NCBI GenBank assembly: GCA_963781035.1 | Contig: CAWAEN010000015.1 | Span: forward strand, 372,001 to 436,000 | DNA length: 64,000 nucleotides | Reading direction: 5' to 3' | Source of the DNA: SZUA-35 sp963781035 | GTDB lineage: Bacteria; Actinomycetota; Acidimicrobiia; Acidimicrobiales; SZUA-35 | Part shown: positions 61,463 through 64,000 of the stretch, piece after piece | Layout: each line of letters opens with the position of its first letter | How positions within the stretch are numbered: the stretch's first letter is position 1 | Made by a program: the position numbers and the translations under genes | The notes under the pieces: model-generated | What the model was told of the DNA's origin: nothing | Seen by the model: only the letters and a program-made list of their open reading frames with translations | Database searches by the model: none

Positions 61463-61550
61463 CGGAAGGTAAGGGATTCGAACCCTTGGTAACACGAAGT
61501 GCTACAACGGCTTTCGAGGCCGCCCCATTCGTCCGCTCTGGCAACCTTCC
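61463..61550 (-). tRNA. tRNA-Ser (CGA anticodon)
   Basis: The reverse strand gives a full serine tRNA: acceptor GGAAGGT/ACCTTCC, anticodon stem GCGGC with loop CTCGAAA (anticodon CGA), a long variable arm as required for Ser, T-arm AAGGG-TTCGAAT-CCCTT and discriminator G. The three bases after it read CCA, so CCA is encoded (61460-61462). 88 nt without CCA. Confidence 0.93.
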
Positions 61551-61586
61551 GTCGGCGATGTTAGCGGCGGCAGGTCCCGGTCCGTT

Positions 61587-64000
61587 TCAGAATCTGGTCT
61601 CGACGTGCCCGAAGACGGGAGGCGGATGTTTCGGTCCGGCGATCACCTGCTGATCGAGACGGTTCAGCAGATCAGCGAGGGGCAAGGGTCGGTCGAAGAA
61701 GTACCCCTGCCCGAGATCCACCCGAAGACTCCGCAAACGACTCAGCGCCTGCCGGGTCTCGATGCCTTCTGCCAGCACGGTCAGGCCGAGCGTGTGGCCG
61801 AGATCGGTCATGGCTCGAACGAACGTGTCGTCGTCCTCGTCGAGGTCGACGACGAACGGCTGCGCGATCTTCAGGATGTCGACCGGGAACCGTCTGAGAT
61901 AGCTGAGCGACGAGTACCCGGTTCCGAAGTCGTCCAGCGCGACACGCAATCCACTCTCGCGAAGAACGTTGAGCTGGCGGGTGGCCAGCTCGGGATCGCT
62001 CATGAGGGACGTCTCGGTCACTTCGAGAACGAGACGATTGATCGACACATCGGCCTGGATCACATTGGCCGAGATCCGATGGATCAGATCCGGATCCTGG
62101 AGGGTGCGCATCGAGAGGTTCGACGTCACCCACAGGTCCCGGTGTCCGCGATCGTCGATCTCGGCAAAGTCGTCCAGCACCTGTGCAAAGACGAAGGAAT
62201 CGATGGGCACGATCAAGCCAGACCGCTCAGCCTCACCGATGAAACCCTGAGGGAGCAGGAGACCCTCCGGCGACACCCATCGAACGAGGGCCTCGGCGGC
62301 CACGATCCGCCCCGTGTCGAGCTCCACGATCGGCTGATACAGCACCTGGAACTTCTCGTCGGCGACCGCAGAACGCAACTGCGTTCTGACCTGTTGTTGT
62401 TCCGTTGCCCTCGCATGCATCGAAGGCTCGAAGACAGCGACGCTTCCCTTGCCCTGCTCCTTCGCCGTGTACATCGCCACGTCGGCTTGGCTCAGCAGCG
62501 TGACGGCATCGTCACCCGCCTGACTCAGGCTCAGCCCGGCGCTGGCGCCGACCGTCGCGAACTGATCGCCGTCGATTGGGTACGGCTCGCTGAGCGAGTT
62601 GACGATTCGCTCGGCCGTCATGATCGGTCGATCGTTGTTGATCAGCAGCACGGCGAACTCGTCGCCACCGAGGCGAGCGGCCACATCGGTGGGCCGGATG
62701 CAGGCCTGCAGGCGATGGGCGGCCTCCACCAAGACCTGGTCACCGGCAGCATGGCCCATCGTGTCGTTGACCAGTTTGAAGTCGTCGAGATCGACGTACA
62801 GGAGCGACAGGCTCTCCGCCAGCTCGAGTTGTTCGATCAAGTGCCGGCCCAGCAGGGCTCGGTTCGGCAGGTTGGTCAGGGTGTCATGGCTCGCCTGGTG
62901 GGCAAGCTCCCGCTCGAGCGATCGGAGCTGAGCGAGTGCGTGCTCCAGCTGATCGTTCTCGAGCGCCAGAGCGGCGTGCTGCACCAGCGTTGCGAAGAGC
63001 TGCAGATCCTCCTGGCCGAAGGTGGCGACCGAGCCGAGACGATTGGCCACGACGATGAGGCCGATACGCCCCTCACCCGAGGCCAGCGCACCGATCATGG
63101 CGTCACGGAAACCTCGCTCCTTCGCAAAGGTCGCCAGCCGACCCGAGTCTGGCCCGATGATCTTGGGCGTTGCCGCCTCTGACGCGAGTTCAGCGATGGC
63201 ATCGAGCTGATCCCGCGTCATCTCTTGGACCTCAGCTTCGCCATCGTTCCAACGCAGCACCCGACCGGGCTCGATGGAACCGTCGATTGCGGCGTACGAC
63301 CACGGAAGCTGGATCTCGACATAACCGGCGCGGAACATCGCCGCCGCTTCCTCGACGAGTGAAGCCGTGGCGGCATCGACCTCGTCGGCCGACTTCAGCG
63401 CACGGGTGGAGCTGTAGAGGAACTCCACGCGTTCACGCTGATCCCGCTCGGACACATACGAGCGGTACGAGATGAAGATGACACTGGTCAGGAAGCCGAG
63501 AAGCACGAGGCTCCACGGTTCGACCGTCAGCAGCAGCGCCATCACCACGGCCTGCATGCTGTTCGAGACCGCAACCACTGAGCCGAAGAGGAACATCTGG
63601 AACAAGTTGGCCGGCTCGAAGTTGTGCTCCGAGAGCGAGACCACCATCCAGATGTTGGTGAGCTGAGCGAGACTGGCCACCAGACACGCGACGAGGACGG
63701 CGAGCCACCCCACCGGTGACAGCGCATCCACCGACGTGGTGAGACGTTCGAGGAGCACCCACGAGAGTGCGACGTAGAAGGAGAAGTTCGCCACATTGAA
63801 GGCGAGTTTCACCGCCGGCCGCCGGTTGTAGAGCTGGCTGAGCACAGTGCCGGCGACCACGGCGGGTACCAGCATTCCTGGATCGCTGAACAACACGCCG
63901 ATGATCAAGGGAACCTCGAAGAACGAGAAGCTTCCCGATTCGGACCGGAAGTGCATGTGCACGACCCACTTCTCCGCCAACAGGAAGCCGATTCCGATGA
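61587..64000 (-). CDS. Membrane GGDEF-EAL cyclic-di-GMP protein, N-terminus truncated by window edge
   Basis: At least 804 residues; the frame stays open to the right edge. N-terminal membrane region with several helices (VPLIIGVLFSDPGMLVPAVV, LAFNVANFSFYVALSWVLLE, LSPVGWLAVLVACLVASLAQ, VVMALLLTVEPWSLVLLGFL), then a GAF-like domain about 200-345, GGDEF about 355-520 with LGGDEFAVLL intact, and EAL about 530-790 in which AAEALVRWVSPEG (EAL motif), DDFGTGYSSLSYLRRFPVDI, and LAEGIETRQALSRL are retained. Synthesises and/or hydrolyses c-di-GMP. RxxD inhibitory site not checked. Convergent end lies 36 bp from the tRNA. Confidence 0.9.
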   Translation of the reverse strand, partial: IGIGFLLAEKWVVHMHFRSESGSFSFFEVPLIIGVLFSDPGMLVPAVVAGTVLSQLYNRRPAVKLAFNVANFSFYVALSWVLLERLTTSVDALSPVGWLAVLVACLVASLAQLTNIWMVVSLSEHNFEPANLFQMFLFGSVVAVSNSMQAVVMALLLTVEPWSLVLLGFLTSVIFISYRSYVSERDQRERVEFLYSSTRALKSADEVDAATASLVEEAAAMFRAGYVEIQLPWSYAAIDGSIEPGRVLRWNDGEAEVQEMTRDQLDAIAELASEAATPKIIGPDSGRLATFAKERGFRDAMIGALASGEGRIGLIVVANRLGSVATFGQEDLQLFATLVQHAALALENDQLEHALAQLRSLERELAHQASHDTLTNLPNRALLGRHLIEQLELAESLSLLYVDLDDFKLVNDTMGHAAGDQVLVEAAHRLQACIRPTDVAARLGGDEFAVLLINNDRPIMTAERIVNSLSEPYPIDGDQFATVGASAGLSLSQAGDDAVTLLSQADVAMYTAKEQGKGSVAVFEPSMHARATEQQQVRTQLRSAVADEKFQVLYQPIVELDTGRIVAAEALVRWVSPEGLLLPQGFIGEAERSGLIVPIDSFVFAQVLDDFAEIDDRGHRDLWVTSNLSMRTLQDPDLIHRISANVIQADVSINRLVLEVTETSLMSDPELATRQLNVLRESGLRVALDDFGTGYSSLSYLRRFPVDILKIAQPFVVDLDEDDDTFVRAMTDLGHTLGLTVLAEGIETRQALSRLRSLRVDLGQGYFFDRPLPLADLLNRLDQQVIAGPKHPPPVFGHVETRF

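Noticed and set aside
61256..61492. 78-codon ORF next to the tRNA
   Set aside because: It overlaps tRNA-Ser, has no ribosome-binding site and no recognisable sequence.
1..64000. Prophage, IS element or genomic island boundaries
   Set aside because: No integrase, transposase or terminal repeats; the single tRNA shows no direct repeat of its 3' end nearby.

Overview
High-GC (roughly 65 %) bacterial chromosome with actinobacterial gene families throughout: SigB/RsbW partner-switching proteins, a DosR/DevR-type regulator, baeRF-type release-factor-like proteins, DUF2254, a CtpF-type P-ATPase and an Rv2004c-type kinase. Gene content points to a non-mycobacterial actinobacterium, possibly Acidimicrobiia; that placement is inference. 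No phage, IS element or CRISPR array is visible.

Layout. 1-7 kb: a partner-switching stress module (partial SigB-type sigma factor, RsbW-like anti-sigma kinase, STAS antagonist, GAF-GAF-PP2C-HATPase phosphatase) around a baeRF/MscS pair and an SDR-DUF2867 protein. 7-17 kb: stress and envelope genes (Rho-N/DUF1206/DUF2254 proteins, CsbD, hemerythrin, aldehyde dehydrogenase), a fusion of an RsbW-like ATPase to a dihydrolipoamide-dehydrogenase-like flavoprotein, and a baeRF protein read through into an AI-2E-type permease. 17-24 kb: a DosS-like histidine kinase, then a symmetrical sugar module: two copies of [universal stress protein coupled to fucose-isomerase-like enzyme] around [YihV-like PfkB kinase coupled to LacD/YihT-like aldolase]. 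24-29 kb: acetyl-CoA synthetase with pyruvate-dehydrogenase-type E1 alpha, E1 beta and E2. 29-38 kb: a dense run of universal stress proteins, CBS and AhpD-like proteins, flavodoxin-like protein, DosR-like regulator and acyl carrier protein. 38-55 kb: RNase Z, PAP2, CNNM/CorC, CaCA exchanger, CBS protein, CtpF-like ATPase, Rv2004c-like kinase, HPF, pyruvate phosphate dikinase, a third baeRF, GDPD, flavodoxin and a beta-CASP RNase. 55-64 kb: YflT-like protein, Kup, DUF1003, PlsC-type acyltransferase, MazEF-like toxin-antitoxin, rhodanese, DUF2202 lipoprotein, tRNA-Ser(CGA), and a GGDEF-EAL protein running off the right edge.

How it fits together. The 17-54 kb stretch resembles the mycobacterial DosR dormancy regulon in gene content, and the tandem USP gene directly upstream of dosR matches the Rv3134c-dosR arrangement. 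GGG-N8-CCC-like palindromes recur upstream of many of these genes. I read the region as a hypoxia/starvation survival island combining ribosome hibernation (HPF, baeRF), PEP/acetyl-CoA metabolism (PPDK, AcsA, PDH) and a dedicated phosphosugar pathway.

Caveat. About twenty conserved genes are interrupted by single-base frame changes, mostly one extra base, after which the family sequence resumes in the next frame. This looks like residual assembly indel error rather than gene decay, so these genes are annotated across the break with both frames described.
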